IMG/VR virus record: IMGVR_UViG_3300043395_002360
Location: 1-30,377 of that record
DNA: 30,377 nucleotides
Source: a virus
Direction: 5' to 3' (one strand)
Under the pieces are notes generated by a model. That model was not told the origin of the DNA. It did no database searches and saw only the letters and a program-made list of their open reading frames with translations. The translations under genes and the position numbers were made by a program. This document shows, in pieces, positions 15,835-24,323 of the stretch (position 1 is its first letter; the number at the start of each line of letters is the position of its first letter).

Positions 15835-16726
15835 CAAGGCACGACATTCAACCATTTTCACAAGTGCAACCACGACCGATTTAGATAGACTTAGTTTTTT
15901 CTACGATCTTGTTCGCCCCGCTTCTTTTCCTCGCGCTTATTGGGCAAAAGTTATGCAAGCGATTATCTACCAACCAAAAGGCACTTACCCCCAACTGTTT
16001 AATGCGTTGTATTGGTTGTTTAAGCCGTGGATTGACCAAGAAACTTATGAGGATGTTTTAATCAATTCTAATGGGCGTTTTGCCTTGCCTACAGGTGACA
16101 TATCAAACGGAAGAGTTCATAAACTCATTCGTGTTACTCTTAGCGATGGTTCAATCAAGATTTTCATGGTTCGTTCTATACATGAAACAGGAACGCCCCC
16201 CATTGTAGTCAGAACATATCAACTTGTTACTAGTCCAACAATGAACAATGCAATGTTTCAAGCATACACAACGGGGCAAAGCACAACAGTAAAACAGATG
16301 GAATTTTTGCCCTTTTTGATCTTTGAAACTACAAGTGGGGGACTTGGTAACCAAAACCAAGCAAACGATCTAAAGAATGGCAAGTTTACAATTTACCTTG
16401 ATTCTACACTAGCAAAAGCCCCCCCAACCTACTTGAAGGAGGACGGCGAGGAAAGGGATGAAGGTGAACCATTTGGCGGGCAACTTTTAAACCTATTCGA
16501 TCTTGATCCAGACACAGAGGATTATGGCAACCAATTAACCGGGCCTTTTCCTCTCTATTTAGGCGGTACAAATTTAGAAGGTGTGTTTGGTACTATTTTA
16601 AAAAAGTGCATTGTGGCAGGGATTAAATATGAAGTGCTTAGTCAAGATTGGGATACTTCGCTTGAGTACCAATCACTAAGTATTTATGCACAACAAGGAC
16701 TTTTCCCATTTCCACCTAAGATTTAG
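15815..16726 (+). CDS. Tail protein of unknown type, last gene of late operon
   Basis: A 303-residue protein with an early helical part rich in aromatic residues (LSFFYDLVRPASFPRAYWAKVMQAIIYQPKGTYPQLFNALYWLFKPW). Beta-rich segments and an acidic loop (KEDGEERDEGEPF) follow. The helical start recalls tail proteins that bind next to baseplate J (gpI-like), but I see no firm signature. It is the last plus-strand structural gene before a 339-bp non-coding stretch and the replication genes. The ATG is set by GGAGGTGA six bases upstream. Confidence 0.5.
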   Translation: MLLSQIDKARHSTIFTSATTTDLDRLSFFYDLVRPASFPRAYWAKVMQAIIYQPKGTYPQLFNALYWLFKPWIDQETYEDVLINSNGRFALPTGDISNGRVHKLIRVTLSDGSIKIFMVRSIHETGTPPIVVRTYQLVTSPTMNNAMFQAYTTGQSTTVKQMEFLPFLIFETTSGGLGNQNQANDLKNGKFTIYLDSTLAKAPPTYLKEDGEERDEGEPFGGQLLNLFDLDPDTEDYGNQLTGPFPLYLGGTNLEGVFGTILKKCIVAGIKYEVLSQDWDTSLEYQSLSIYAQQGLFPFPPKI

Positions 16727-16743
16727 TTAGGATTAGGGGAGAT

Positions 16744-16772
16744 CGGGGGAGATGTTTTACATATATCCCCCC
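16744..16772 (+). other. G-run/C-run inverted repeat after the tail operon
   Basis: GGGGGA (16745-16750) can pair with TCCCCC (16766-16771), and TGT/ACA within the loop can add three pairs. It lies 18 bp after the last tail gene, so it could stop or stabilise the late transcript. It is not followed by a T-run, so it is not a standard intrinsic terminator. Confidence 0.35.
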
Positions 16773-16811
16773 TAAAAAATGATCAATGTTTTCAATTATT
16801 TACGGAGATGG

Positions 16812-16832
16812 TTAAGATGATTAAGATGTTTT
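16812..16832 (+). repeat. Tandem TTAAGATG words with GATGTTTT
   Basis: Two nine-base units (GTTAAGATG and ATTAAGATG) stand side by side and run into GATGTTTT. A third copy of TTAAGATG joined to GATGTTTT occurs at 16968-16979, so the composite word is repeated intact 140 bp apart. Candidate binding sites for an initiator or regulator. Confidence 0.55.
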
Positions 16833-17006
16833 AAGGATTTCCTTTATCTTGGTAATATATACATACATAGGATTCATATGTACTTTGTGTTTATATAGGA
16901 GCAAGGGAAAAAATGAAAACATCCCCACCATCTTCATAAGTATTTGAAATTAAAGAAGAAGATCGGGTTAAGATGTTTTTTTGAATCCCCCCCTAATCTT
17001 TTTAAA

Positions 17007-17035
17007 TTGACAGTTTAGGTTTTTTCCTATATTTT
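17007..17035 (+). promoter_or_regulatory. Sigma70-like promoter of the replication genes
   Basis: TTGACA at 17007-17012 is followed by TATTTT (17030-17035, 17-bp spacer) or TATATT (17028-17033, 15-bp spacer). The transcript would begin near 17042, shortly before the AGGAGA ribosome site and ATG of the primase-helicase at 17066. The last GATGTTTT repeat lies about 30 bp upstream. Confidence 0.65.
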
Positions 17036-17065
17036 AGATCAACCTTAATCCATGTAGGAGAAACA

Positions 17066-20000
17066 ATGACAAATCGCACAGGTTTATTTTATCCCTATCT
17101 CTCAGAACAAGATTTAAATACTTGGTATTCTGAACCCCTTTCATGCGCCGTTTTGCCTAATCTCAAAGTAAAGGCGGGGCAATATGGTCAAGTGTATCAT
17201 ATGGACTTGAAACAAGCTCTTAGCACTTTGTTTAAGACCGATGCACAAATGCAACCCGCCCACGCTCACCAATTGATCAAAAGCGATGGCCAAACTTGGC
17301 GCCTATCCGTTGACCAATTAAAAGATGTTCAAGTACAAATTGATTTTATTGCGCTTGATTTTGATGCAAAGCAAATTGATAACCCACGTGAAAAATGGGC
17401 ATGGTCAAACGATGATTTCACCGCTTGCGTTGTGTCTTGGTCAAGTCACCCAATACTTGGTAATTCACTGACTTATAAGACCAAGAACGGCTTGCGTTGT
17501 ATCATCCCATTAGAAGCCCCCTTCATCCTAGACAAGGATTTAAAGGGTAAAGATTGGGAAAAGGTCTATGAACAGATTTTAGCAATGCTTCCCAAGTCCA
17601 GCTATGGCGCTTTTGATGTTTCCTGCGATACAGTGGTTAAAACCTACCGATTACCCCAAGTTGTGAGAGAAAAAGAACCTTTACAATCTTTTTTCTTTGT
17701 GCCTAATAAGCAATATGTTCACAAATTCGACCGTTTAAGCCTATTCTCTGATATTTCCTACATCACAGCACAAAGACAAAGTATTAGAGGCGTGAATAAT
17801 GGCTTGATCGAGGTTTTCAAAGCCAGCAATTTGTATCTTGAACCAATGAACAAGCAAATCAACGGCCAGTTAGTCCATAGGGTTCAATGTCCTTGGCATA
17901 CTTTACATTCGTCAAACGAAGATAAAAGCACTGCAAGCGTTCTGTTTCTTGGTGATAATGGGTGGGTTTTCAATTGTATGCACGCATCTTGTAAAGCTGA
18001 ACGCACCAAGCCCAACGCGCTAAGAAATCGTTTCCCTAGAGAATGGGGCGATTTTGTACAAGATGGCTTTGAATTTGAGTATGATAGCACCGATGGGCAA
18101 GGTATCATCAAAAACCTTGTAGAGGTTCTTAAATCCTCTAAAGAAGCGCCCTTTTACCAAAGGGGTCATGATATTGTACGCGTTAAGATGAACGCTGAAA
18201 TTGATCAAGAAGTCATGTACATTCCTAGCATTGAGGAAATCACAGGGTACATTTTACAATTCTCCAAGTTCTACACTGTCAAGGTAAACAAAGAGGGCAT
18301 GACAAGAAATTATGTAGCTTTGCAAACCAATACAATTAAAACTTATTATGCTTATATTAAAGATGAACTTCCTAGAATTGAAGGAATTACGAGCTTGCCA
18401 CCTATCAACAATGCTTTTGAACCACTGCAAGCACATAAAGGGTTTTGCGAGGCGCAAGCGTGCTTTTATGCACCAGTCAAGCATTTTAATTCAAGTTCTC
18501 TCTTAAACATCCCATCAAGTATCAAAGACGCTAAAGAGTCCGCTTTACGGCTGCTTGATCTATTTTGCGATTTCCCATTTGCTCAAGAGTCTTATAGGCT
18601 TATGGCACTAGCCACTTTATTCACGGCGGGATTTCGTAAAAAGATTGACGCCCCCGCCCCCTTGTTTCTAGTGTCTGCAAACTCTAAGGCAACGGGGAAA
18701 ACAACATTCATTCAAACAGCCTTAGCGGGTGTTTATGGTATCAAGCACCCCTCAATCATTATCCCACCAGAGAAAACGGAAGAACTTGAAAAGCGGTTGG
18801 ATGGTCTACTTTTAAGCGGTGAAGATTATATAGTGATCGACAATATCACAAACTCACTTGGTACGGGTGGGCTTGATGCTATGCTCACAAGCACAGTTTA
18901 TAAAACACGTAGGCTTGGTTCTAGTGAAATGACCTCTGTAAAGATTAAAACATTCTTTGCAGGCACCGCAAACAACGCCGTTCTTAAGGCTGATACTGAT
19001 AGGCGTGTAATCACTGTTCGATTAGTATCGGATCTAGATAACCCCGCCGAACGAAGCGATTTTAAACATAAAGACATTGTGAGTTATGCTTCTCAACATA
19101 CAAGCTCAATTTGGCGTGATATGCTCACAATCCAAAAGAGTTATCAAGAGCATGCAGACATTGACGCTTTAAGCATTGAACTTAGTTCTATGGGCAGTTT
19201 TACTGAATGGGCTGATTGGGTACAGTACCCCGTTGCATGGGTTGGAAAGCTCTTAGGCTTTGAAAAGATTGATATTGTAGAGATGTCCCGCTCTGAAATC
19301 GTTTCAAGGGAAAATGATGATCTTTCAAATCTGTTTCAATCTTTATATGCTTATCAAAAAGAAGTAGGCATTGGGCAAACTTGGACTAGTCAAGATTTAC
19401 TCAATGCGCTTAAGAACAAAAGACAAGATGATTCACATCTTGAAATGCTCCAAGAAACACTATTACAGGGCGTTACTTTAAACATTGTTAATTTAGGCCG
19501 TAAATTAATGCGTTATAAAGATAAAGTTTGTAATGGGTATAAGTTACAGTTTCATAGATTGCGGGGTGGAACAAACGCATTTAGTCTTGTCAAAGTATCT
19601 CCACCAAGAAAAGAAACCCCTCCCCAAGAGTTCACACAATACACAAGCCCCAAGATTGAAACACAAGCAACACCCACCCCCGCACCAAGCAATCAAGCAA
19701 CCAAGCAAGAAAATGAGAATGTTGACCCTTTACAAGCATTACTAAGTAATTGTGGATTTAAAGAAGATGTAGATAAAAAGCAATCATGTAACTTTTTACA
19801 AGCTAATAATGTTTGCGGGCTTTCGGGGGATGCTTGTGATGCGGGGTTTATTTACCAAATACAAGAACCTAAGCAAGCACCTGATCAAGAAGACCCTAAA
19901 TCATTGTTTGATATGCCAAAAGTTGACCCCTTAATCGCTGTATTCACTGAGCCTTTGAAACTTAGATTATCTACACTTCTTAAAGAGCGTAAGAGACCCG

Positions 20001-20407
20001 CTGAGATCGTAGACATCTTGATCAAAGAAAATTTCCCCATAGATAAAAATAAATGGACTAGTGCAAAGGTAAACAAAGCCATTGAGTTCTTTGGTCTTAT
20101 AAAGGACAAAAAGAGCGGGGCGGAATTGAAACTTGAAAAGCGTGGTGTTTATGATCATAGGTGGCTACATAGCTTCCCCACTACTAGAATTTCAACGGAA
20201 ACTTATTTATCTCAATATTCGGAAGGTATCCCCGTTGGTGGTGTTACTTGCGACGCTAGTAGCACTAAAGGCAGTATCAGGTTTGATGCTAATAATTTGA
20301 TACAAAGTGTTTTAGGTGTATTTAGTATTAAAGAGGCAATAGGCAAGGCGACCACACCAGAACAAAGAGAACAAGCATCTAAAGAGAAATATGGTGATAA
20401 ACAATAA
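17066..20407 (+). CDS. Primase-helicase
   Basis: The 1113-residue protein looks multidomain. Residues about 85-230 resemble a primase-polymerase core, with the acidic pair in FIALDFDA (D98, D100), KNGLRCIIPL and a late Arg-rich VVKTYRLPQVVRE. A zinc-type set follows: C275-P-W-H278 and C304-x4-C309. A P-loop ATPase domain has SANSKATGKTT (K545) as Walker A and YIVIDN (D592) as Walker B. These replicative helicases unwind DNA while the primase part makes primers. After about residue 835 come a Pro/Gln/Thr-rich linker, a Cys-rich patch (C at about 895-930) and a probable winged-helix end. It overlaps the nuclease start by one base (TAATG). Confidence 0.8.
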   Translation: MTNRTGLFYPYLSEQDLNTWYSEPLSCAVLPNLKVKAGQYGQVYHMDLKQALSTLFKTDAQMQPAHAHQLIKSDGQTWRLSVDQLKDVQVQIDFIALDFDAKQIDNPREKWAWSNDDFTACVVSWSSHPILGNSLTYKTKNGLRCIIPLEAPFILDKDLKGKDWEKVYEQILAMLPKSSYGAFDVSCDTVVKTYRLPQVVREKEPLQSFFFVPNKQYVHKFDRLSLFSDISYITAQRQSIRGVNNGLIEVFKASNLYLEPMNKQINGQLVHRVQCPWHTLHSSNEDKSTASVLFLGDNGWVFNCMHASCKAERTKPNALRNRFPREWGDFVQDGFEFEYDSTDGQGIIKNLVEVLKSSKEAPFYQRGHDIVRVKMNAEIDQEVMYIPSIEEITGYILQFSKFYTVKVNKEGMTRNYVALQTNTIKTYYAYIKDELPRIEGITSLPPINNAFEPLQAHKGFCEAQACFYAPVKHFNSSSLLNIPSSIKDAKESALRLLDLFCDFPFAQESYRLMALATLFTAGFRKKIDAPAPLFLVSANSKATGKTTFIQTALAGVYGIKHPSIIIPPEKTEELEKRLDGLLLSGEDYIVIDNITNSLGTGGLDAMLTSTVYKTRRLGSSEMTSVKIKTFFAGTANNAVLKADTDRRVITVRLVSDLDNPAERSDFKHKDIVSYASQHTSSIWRDMLTIQKSYQEHADIDALSIELSSMGSFTEWADWVQYPVAWVGKLLGFEKIDIVEMSRSEIVSRENDDLSNLFQSLYAYQKEVGIGQTWTSQDLLNALKNKRQDDSHLEMLQETLLQGVTLNIVNLGRKLMRYKDKVCNGYKLQFHRLRGGTNAFSLVKVSPPRKETPPQEFTQYTSPKIETQATPTPAPSNQATKQENENVDPLQALLSNCGFKEDVDKKQSCNFLQANNVCGLSGDACDAGFIYQIQEPKQAPDQEDPKSLFDMPKVDPLIAVFTEPLKLRLSTLLKERKRPAEIVDILIKENFPIDKNKWTSAKVNKAIEFFGLIKDKKSGAELKLEKRGVYDHRWLHSFPTTRISTETYLSQYSEGIPVGGVTCDASSTKGSIRFDANNLIQSVLGVFSIKEAIGKATTPEQREQASKEKYGDKQ

Positions 20408-21582
20408 TGGGTGAGTTTAAACATGTTTCTGCATCACAGATTAAAACCTATCTTGATTGCCCCCGTAAATGGTATTTACAAAAGATTGTAGGGTTACCAA
20501 GCCCATCAAGCGCATCAACAGAACTAGGGAAAGAAATTCATAGTGTCATTGAGGCCTATTTCAGAGATGGCTTAGATATTCCTGATTCGGATATTGGGCA
20601 AATCGCTAAAAGAGGGCTTGAGTTTCTCCCAAGCCCCTCAGAGGATTTATCAATTGAATTAGGTATTCATGAAGTCCTCCCTATCAAAGAATCACCCGTT
20701 CCCATCATGGGTTTCATTGATTTACTCCATAAGGGGCAAGGGTTTGTAAGAATCATTGATCATAAAACCACAAGTTCAAAGAAGTACACAAAAACATCAA
20801 AAGAATTGGGTTATGATGTTCAGATGAATATCTATGCTAAGGCGGTATTTGATAACATGCCCGCCCTTGACCGTGTTGAAGTTGTGCATGTGTACTATGG
20901 TACAAAATCCCCCGCTTGGTCGTCTAGTGTTTCATATGTACTCACTAGACAAGAAAACTCAGATCATTTTGATGAGATTGTAAAAACAATTGACAAGATG
21001 AAATTTGACGCTATAAAAGAAGAAAACGAGGTTGAAAAGAACCTTGAATCATGTTTCAAATTTGGGGGTTGCCCCTACCGCTCCGAATGTCTTTTAAAAC
21101 GGAAAGAGATAGACACTATGACACAGACACAGACACAAGGGCTTGATCTAGCAAGCAAGCTAGGACTCACAGCACCTAAACCACAAAATGCACAAAATGC
21201 ACAAGTTGCACCAGCTACACAAGTTTCCCAGCAAGTAGAGGCAAAGATTCAAGCACAGATTGAAAAGCCTTTATCAATTGTTCCACCATATGAACGCAGA
21301 TCATTGTTTATTGGTTGTATGCCACAAAAAAGCACCATCGCCCCCGTATCTTTTTATGAAGCTTTTAGAGAAGAAATTCAGATGATTTGTAATCAATTTC
21401 AAGTGTTTCATTTGTCACAAGTTGACTATGGTAAAGGGTGGAATGCTTTCCAGTCTTTACTTGCTTCTCAAAGTTGGTCAAAGACAACCACAGCGATTTA
21501 CATTGATCCTATGAGTGATGAGTTTACAAGGGTCGGAAGTTTACTAATTGCAAATGCGAACACAGTAATTCGAAGAGTCTAA
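20407..21582 (+). CDS. PD-(D/E)XK nuclease, Cas4/RecB-like, with probable Fe-S cluster
   Basis: Residues 1-235 contain the RecB/Cas4-type nuclease pattern: SASQIKTYLDCPRKWY with C18, H45, GFIDLL with D105, IIDHK with D118 and K120, and QMNIYA with Q139 and Y143. Three further cysteines (C216, C222, C228) together with C18 form the four ligands expected for a 4Fe-4S cluster, as in Cas4 and AddB. It probably acts as an exonuclease in replication or recombination. A second part of about 155 residues (235-391) follows a Gln-rich linker and is not recognised. There are no other cas genes or arrays nearby, so it is not a CRISPR component. Confidence 0.85.
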   Translation: MGEFKHVSASQIKTYLDCPRKWYLQKIVGLPSPSSASTELGKEIHSVIEAYFRDGLDIPDSDIGQIAKRGLEFLPSPSEDLSIELGIHEVLPIKESPVPIMGFIDLLHKGQGFVRIIDHKTTSSKKYTKTSKELGYDVQMNIYAKAVFDNMPALDRVEVVHVYYGTKSPAWSSSVSYVLTRQENSDHFDEIVKTIDKMKFDAIKEENEVEKNLESCFKFGGCPYRSECLLKRKEIDTMTQTQTQGLDLASKLGLTAPKPQNAQNAQVAPATQVSQQVEAKIQAQIEKPLSIVPPYERRSLFIGCMPQKSTIAPVSFYEAFREEIQMICNQFQVFHLSQVDYGKGWNAFQSLLASQSWSKTTTAIYIDPMSDEFTRVGSLLIANANTVIRRV

Positions 21583-21589
21583 TTTAAAA

Positions 21590-23221
21590 ATGATTGCTAC
21601 TGAATGGGAACGCCTAAAATTAATTCCCCTAGATAAAATTGAACATACTAACGATTTAACTAAATACCTAAAGAAACCAGAAGGCAAACAACAGCTAAGG
21701 CCTATTCAAAATGAAATGCTATGGCAAGCAATTGACAGAAGGGGATTACTTGGCTTTGTTGCATGTGGTGAAGGTAAAACATTAGTTTCTATGCTCCTCC
21801 CAACAGTTTTGAGAGCTGAACGACCTTTGTTATTGTTGCCTGCGTTTATGATTACACAACATCTCTCAGATAGAACTGCGTATGGTTTACATTGGGACTT
21901 GAAAGCGATGAAAGTTTTATCTTATGAAACTCTCAGCTCACCCAAGCGACTAAAGGAACTTGAGGATTATGCCCCCGATCTGATTATATGTGATGAGGCG
22001 CATTGTCTACGTAATTTGAAGAGTGCACGAGTGAGAAGGCTTGATAATTATATGCTTAAGTTTACTCCTATGTTTTGCGCTTTAAGTGGTACATTGGTGG
22101 CAAGATCAATAAGTGACTATTCGCATTTGGCATCTTGGGCACTTGGGGTTTACTCCCCTATTCCTAGAGTTGCTCAGATCGTACAAGAATGGTGTTTAAG
22201 TATAGAAGACGGCCTCCCCTCCAAGCTAGTCAGTGACATTGTAAAAGGTGGATCAAAGGATGAGTACTTAAAGCGTTTACAGGGATCAAAAGGGATTGTG
22301 ATCACTAAAAGTCAAGAGGTTGGGGCGTCTTTGGTACTAAACAAAGAAAAGATCACAATGCCGGCAAGTCTAAAAAAGAGCATTGCCATTGCTATGAGTA
22401 CAAATGACATTGTTAGCGCAACAAATGAAATCCTAGATACCGATCAACTTGAAGCAATGTTTCAATCAAGCGACCTATGGACGCCTAAAGATGCCTTTTT
22501 ACTTAGAGTTTGGGGGCAAATCTCTTGCGGGTTTGTGTACACTTGGGATTGGGAAAATAGAGATGTAGATTCCGAATGGATTGAGTATAAAAGGGCGTGG
22601 GGGCGGTCTGCGTTTCAAATGCTTGAACGATCAAGTTTTGATAGTATCTCTTTGATCTCACAGTATGCAGAGACACCCCAAGCACCTAAAGGGCTTGCGA
22701 TTGCTTGGCAAAATTGGAAGCGTGTTAAAGATAGAGAACCACCTAAAACTAAAGCAATTTGGCTTGATGAGTACTTAATTGACTATGTTAAAAAGTGGAC
22801 GATTGAACAGGCTGATCCCGTTTTAATATGGTGTTCATATTCCGCCCTTGCGCATAAGCTCAAAGAGGCTTTGAATTGTGAGTTATATGGTGCCGGTGAT
22901 GAGGATGCAAAAAGACTTGATACAAATAAACACAAGGCACATACGGCGATCATGAGTATCCAAGCACATGGCACAGGCAAAAACCTTCAAGCATGGCATA
23001 ATCAAATCATAGTTCACCCACTAGCACACCCCAGCACTTGGGAACAACTACTAGCGAGGACACATAGACCAGGGCAAACAGCTGATGAAGTGCATATGTC
23101 TATTTTAAACATGGGATTATTTGCTAAATCATTTAATAAGGCTTTGAGAGATGCCCAATATATCCAAGACACAACAGGGCAAAAACAAAGATTAATCTAT
23201 GCAACAAAGAATAATAAATAA
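21590..23221 (+). CDS. SNF2-like superfamily 2 helicase
   Basis: The 543-residue protein has the helicase motifs in order: LRPIQNEML before motif I, ACGEGKT (K63), DEAH (135-138), CALSGT (164-168, motif III) and RTHRPGQ (about 490-496, motif VI). This set is typical of SNF2-type ATP-dependent DNA translocases that phages carry next to polymerase and nuclease genes. Likely roles are fork remodelling, recombination or strand displacement. It follows the nuclease gene after seven bases, with a poor ribosome site, so coupling is likely. The length is compact for the family and leaves no room for an added domain. Confidence 0.88.
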   Translation: MIATEWERLKLIPLDKIEHTNDLTKYLKKPEGKQQLRPIQNEMLWQAIDRRGLLGFVACGEGKTLVSMLLPTVLRAERPLLLLPAFMITQHLSDRTAYGLHWDLKAMKVLSYETLSSPKRLKELEDYAPDLIICDEAHCLRNLKSARVRRLDNYMLKFTPMFCALSGTLVARSISDYSHLASWALGVYSPIPRVAQIVQEWCLSIEDGLPSKLVSDIVKGGSKDEYLKRLQGSKGIVITKSQEVGASLVLNKEKITMPASLKKSIAIAMSTNDIVSATNEILDTDQLEAMFQSSDLWTPKDAFLLRVWGQISCGFVYTWDWENRDVDSEWIEYKRAWGRSAFQMLERSSFDSISLISQYAETPQAPKGLAIAWQNWKRVKDREPPKTKAIWLDEYLIDYVKKWTIEQADPVLIWCSYSALAHKLKEALNCELYGAGDEDAKRLDTNKHKAHTAIMSIQAHGTGKNLQAWHNQIIVHPLAHPSTWEQLLARTHRPGQTADEVHMSILNMGLFAKSFNKALRDAQYIQDTTGQKQRLIYATKNNK

Positions 23222-23234
23222 ATTGTAAAAATAT

Positions 23235-23280
23235 TTGACAATATTTAAAAAGCTTGTACACTACAAAAATCTTGTATACT
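23235..23280 (+). promoter_or_regulatory. Promoter of the three-small-protein operon
   Basis: TTGACA (23235-23240) with a 16-bp spacer leads to TACACT (23257-23262). A second -10-like TATACT lies at 23275-23280. Both -10 words sit in a direct repeat, CTTGTA-C/T-ACTAC, at 23253-23264 and 23271-23282, differing at a single base. Confidence 0.65.
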
Positions 23281-23301
23281 ACCAACAGAAAACAAGATTT
23301 T
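23266..23301. repeat. Perfect 10-bp inverted repeat, candidate operator or 5'-UTR hairpin
   Basis: AAAATCTTGT (23266-23275) and ACAAGATTTT (23292-23301) are exact reverse complements, separated by 16 bases. The element overlaps the second -10 word and would start at or near the transcript start of the first one. It could bind a dimeric regulator or fold in the leader RNA. It lacks a long T-run, so a terminator is less likely. Confidence 0.6.
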
Positions 23302-23323
23302 ACACTTATATGGAGATATACAT

Positions 23324-23770
23324 ATGGAACACCCAAGCGACGATGAAAAAGATTATTACAGTATTTCAAATGAAAAGTTTCTAGCGAGTAATGCACTAGA
23401 TGAGCGATTTGAAAACTTAACCTTCCGCGTAGCCATTCAAAAAACTCGCCAAGTATACAATGATATTTTTACACTGTTAGCGGTGTATGTAGGCGAATGT
23501 AAAAATGGTGCATTGTCACCAAAAGAAAAAGAAGAATTTTATAAAGATAGCCATTTTTTACTAAATCACTACTTTCATACATTGAGAGAATTGTTAGATC
23601 AGGAAATTAAAATGGTGGATGGTGTGATTAGACGCCTCCATAATATTTTAGAAATTGTATACTTAAACAAATTGAGTACTTTTAGTCAAAATGTTCCTGC
23701 GTATATCCTCTATCTTGAAACAATCCATAGATTACCCGGATTTCTCCCTGACGTAATTCTTGACAGATAA
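23324..23770 (+). CDS. Small helical protein, family of unknown function (member 1)
   Basis: This 148-residue protein matches no family I know. It is acidic at the N-terminus and mostly helical. Segments RQVYNDIFTLL (about 42-52) and IKMVDGVIRRLHNIL (95-109), with the end NVPAYILYLETIHRLPGF, recur in the next gene (RNLYNEILSLI, IKMVDGAIRRYHEML, NVPFSLLYLERINRMDGL). The two are paralogues. The start is set by GGAGATATACATATG, which happens to equal the well-known T7 gene 10-type leader. First gene of a promoter-driven cluster between helicase and SSB genes. Confidence 0.75.
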   Translation: MEHPSDDEKDYYSISNEKFLASNALDERFENLTFRVAIQKTRQVYNDIFTLLAVYVGECKNGALSPKEKEEFYKDSHFLLNHYFHTLRELLDQEIKMVDGVIRRLHNILEIVYLNKLSTFSQNVPAYILYLETIHRLPGFLPDVILDR

Positions 23771-23808
23771 CAATAGAACCCATACCTTACACTCTTAAGG
23801 AGATACAT

Positions 23809-24294
23809 ATGAGTGATTCAACAGCGGATACTATTCTTGAAAAGATTTTAAAAAATCAAACTGTTCATAGTGATGAATTTAGCGATATTCAATATGACAA
23901 CATGCAATTTTTATCTAAGCTCTCATTAGTCGATGAATGGAGTGACTTAGAAAAGAAAATGCAATACCAGATGGTTCGGAATTTATACAATGAAATTTTG
24001 TCATTAATCATTTTAAACAAGGCGGGGATCAATTGGAATTCATATTCCGATGCTGATACCGTAATCAATACACGAACAAATGAACTACTTAATATTTGTT
24101 TTCATAGTTTATCAGATGCTTTACTTCGAATTAAAATGGTAGATGGAGCAATCAGACGATATCATGAAATGCTACTCTATACTTTTTTCAATCAAAGTAC
24201 CGCAAATTTAGATAAAAATGTACCTTTCTCACTTTTATATCTAGAAAGAATCAATCGCATGGACGGATTAAACCCTGAAAAAATTGGCGTTTAA
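23809..24294 (+). CDS. Small helical protein, paralogue (member 2)
   Basis: This 161-residue protein is a diverged copy of the preceding one. The best shared part is residues 108-155 (IKMVDGAIRRYHE ... NVPFSLLYLERINRM). The N-terminal thirds differ. It is predicted cytosolic, with no signal or membrane segment. An AAGGAGATA ribosome site precedes the ATG by five bases. Function is unknown; small, early-promoter-driven duplicated proteins in phages are often host- or defence-directed, but nothing in the sequence proves that here. Confidence 0.75.
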   Translation: MSDSTADTILEKILKNQTVHSDEFSDIQYDNMQFLSKLSLVDEWSDLEKKMQYQMVRNLYNEILSLIILNKAGINWNSYSDADTVINTRTNELLNICFHSLSDALLRIKMVDGAIRRYHEMLLYTFFNQSTANLDKNVPFSLLYLERINRMDGLNPEKIGV

Positions 24295-24323
24295 TTCGTT
24301 CCCATCATGAAAGAGATCTATAT

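Larger units (their letters stand above)
16727..17065. other. Non-coding region with repeats; candidate origin or control region
   Basis: This stretch of 339 bp has no credible gene. It separates late tail genes from the primase-helicase gene. It holds GATGTTTT three times (16751, 16825, 16972) and once inverted (16916-16923), TTAAGATG three times (16812, 16821, 16968; the first two are tandem nine-base units), and a GATTAGGGG near its left end matched by CCCCTAATC near 16992-17000. An AT-rich part lies at 16840-16900. Repeated short words beside a helicase-primase gene are typical of phage origins or operator clusters. The function is inferred. Confidence 0.5.

Noticed and set aside
20407-21582. 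Cas4-like nuclease as sign of a phage CRISPR system
   Set aside because: No repeats, no other cas genes; the nuclease sits in a replication operon.
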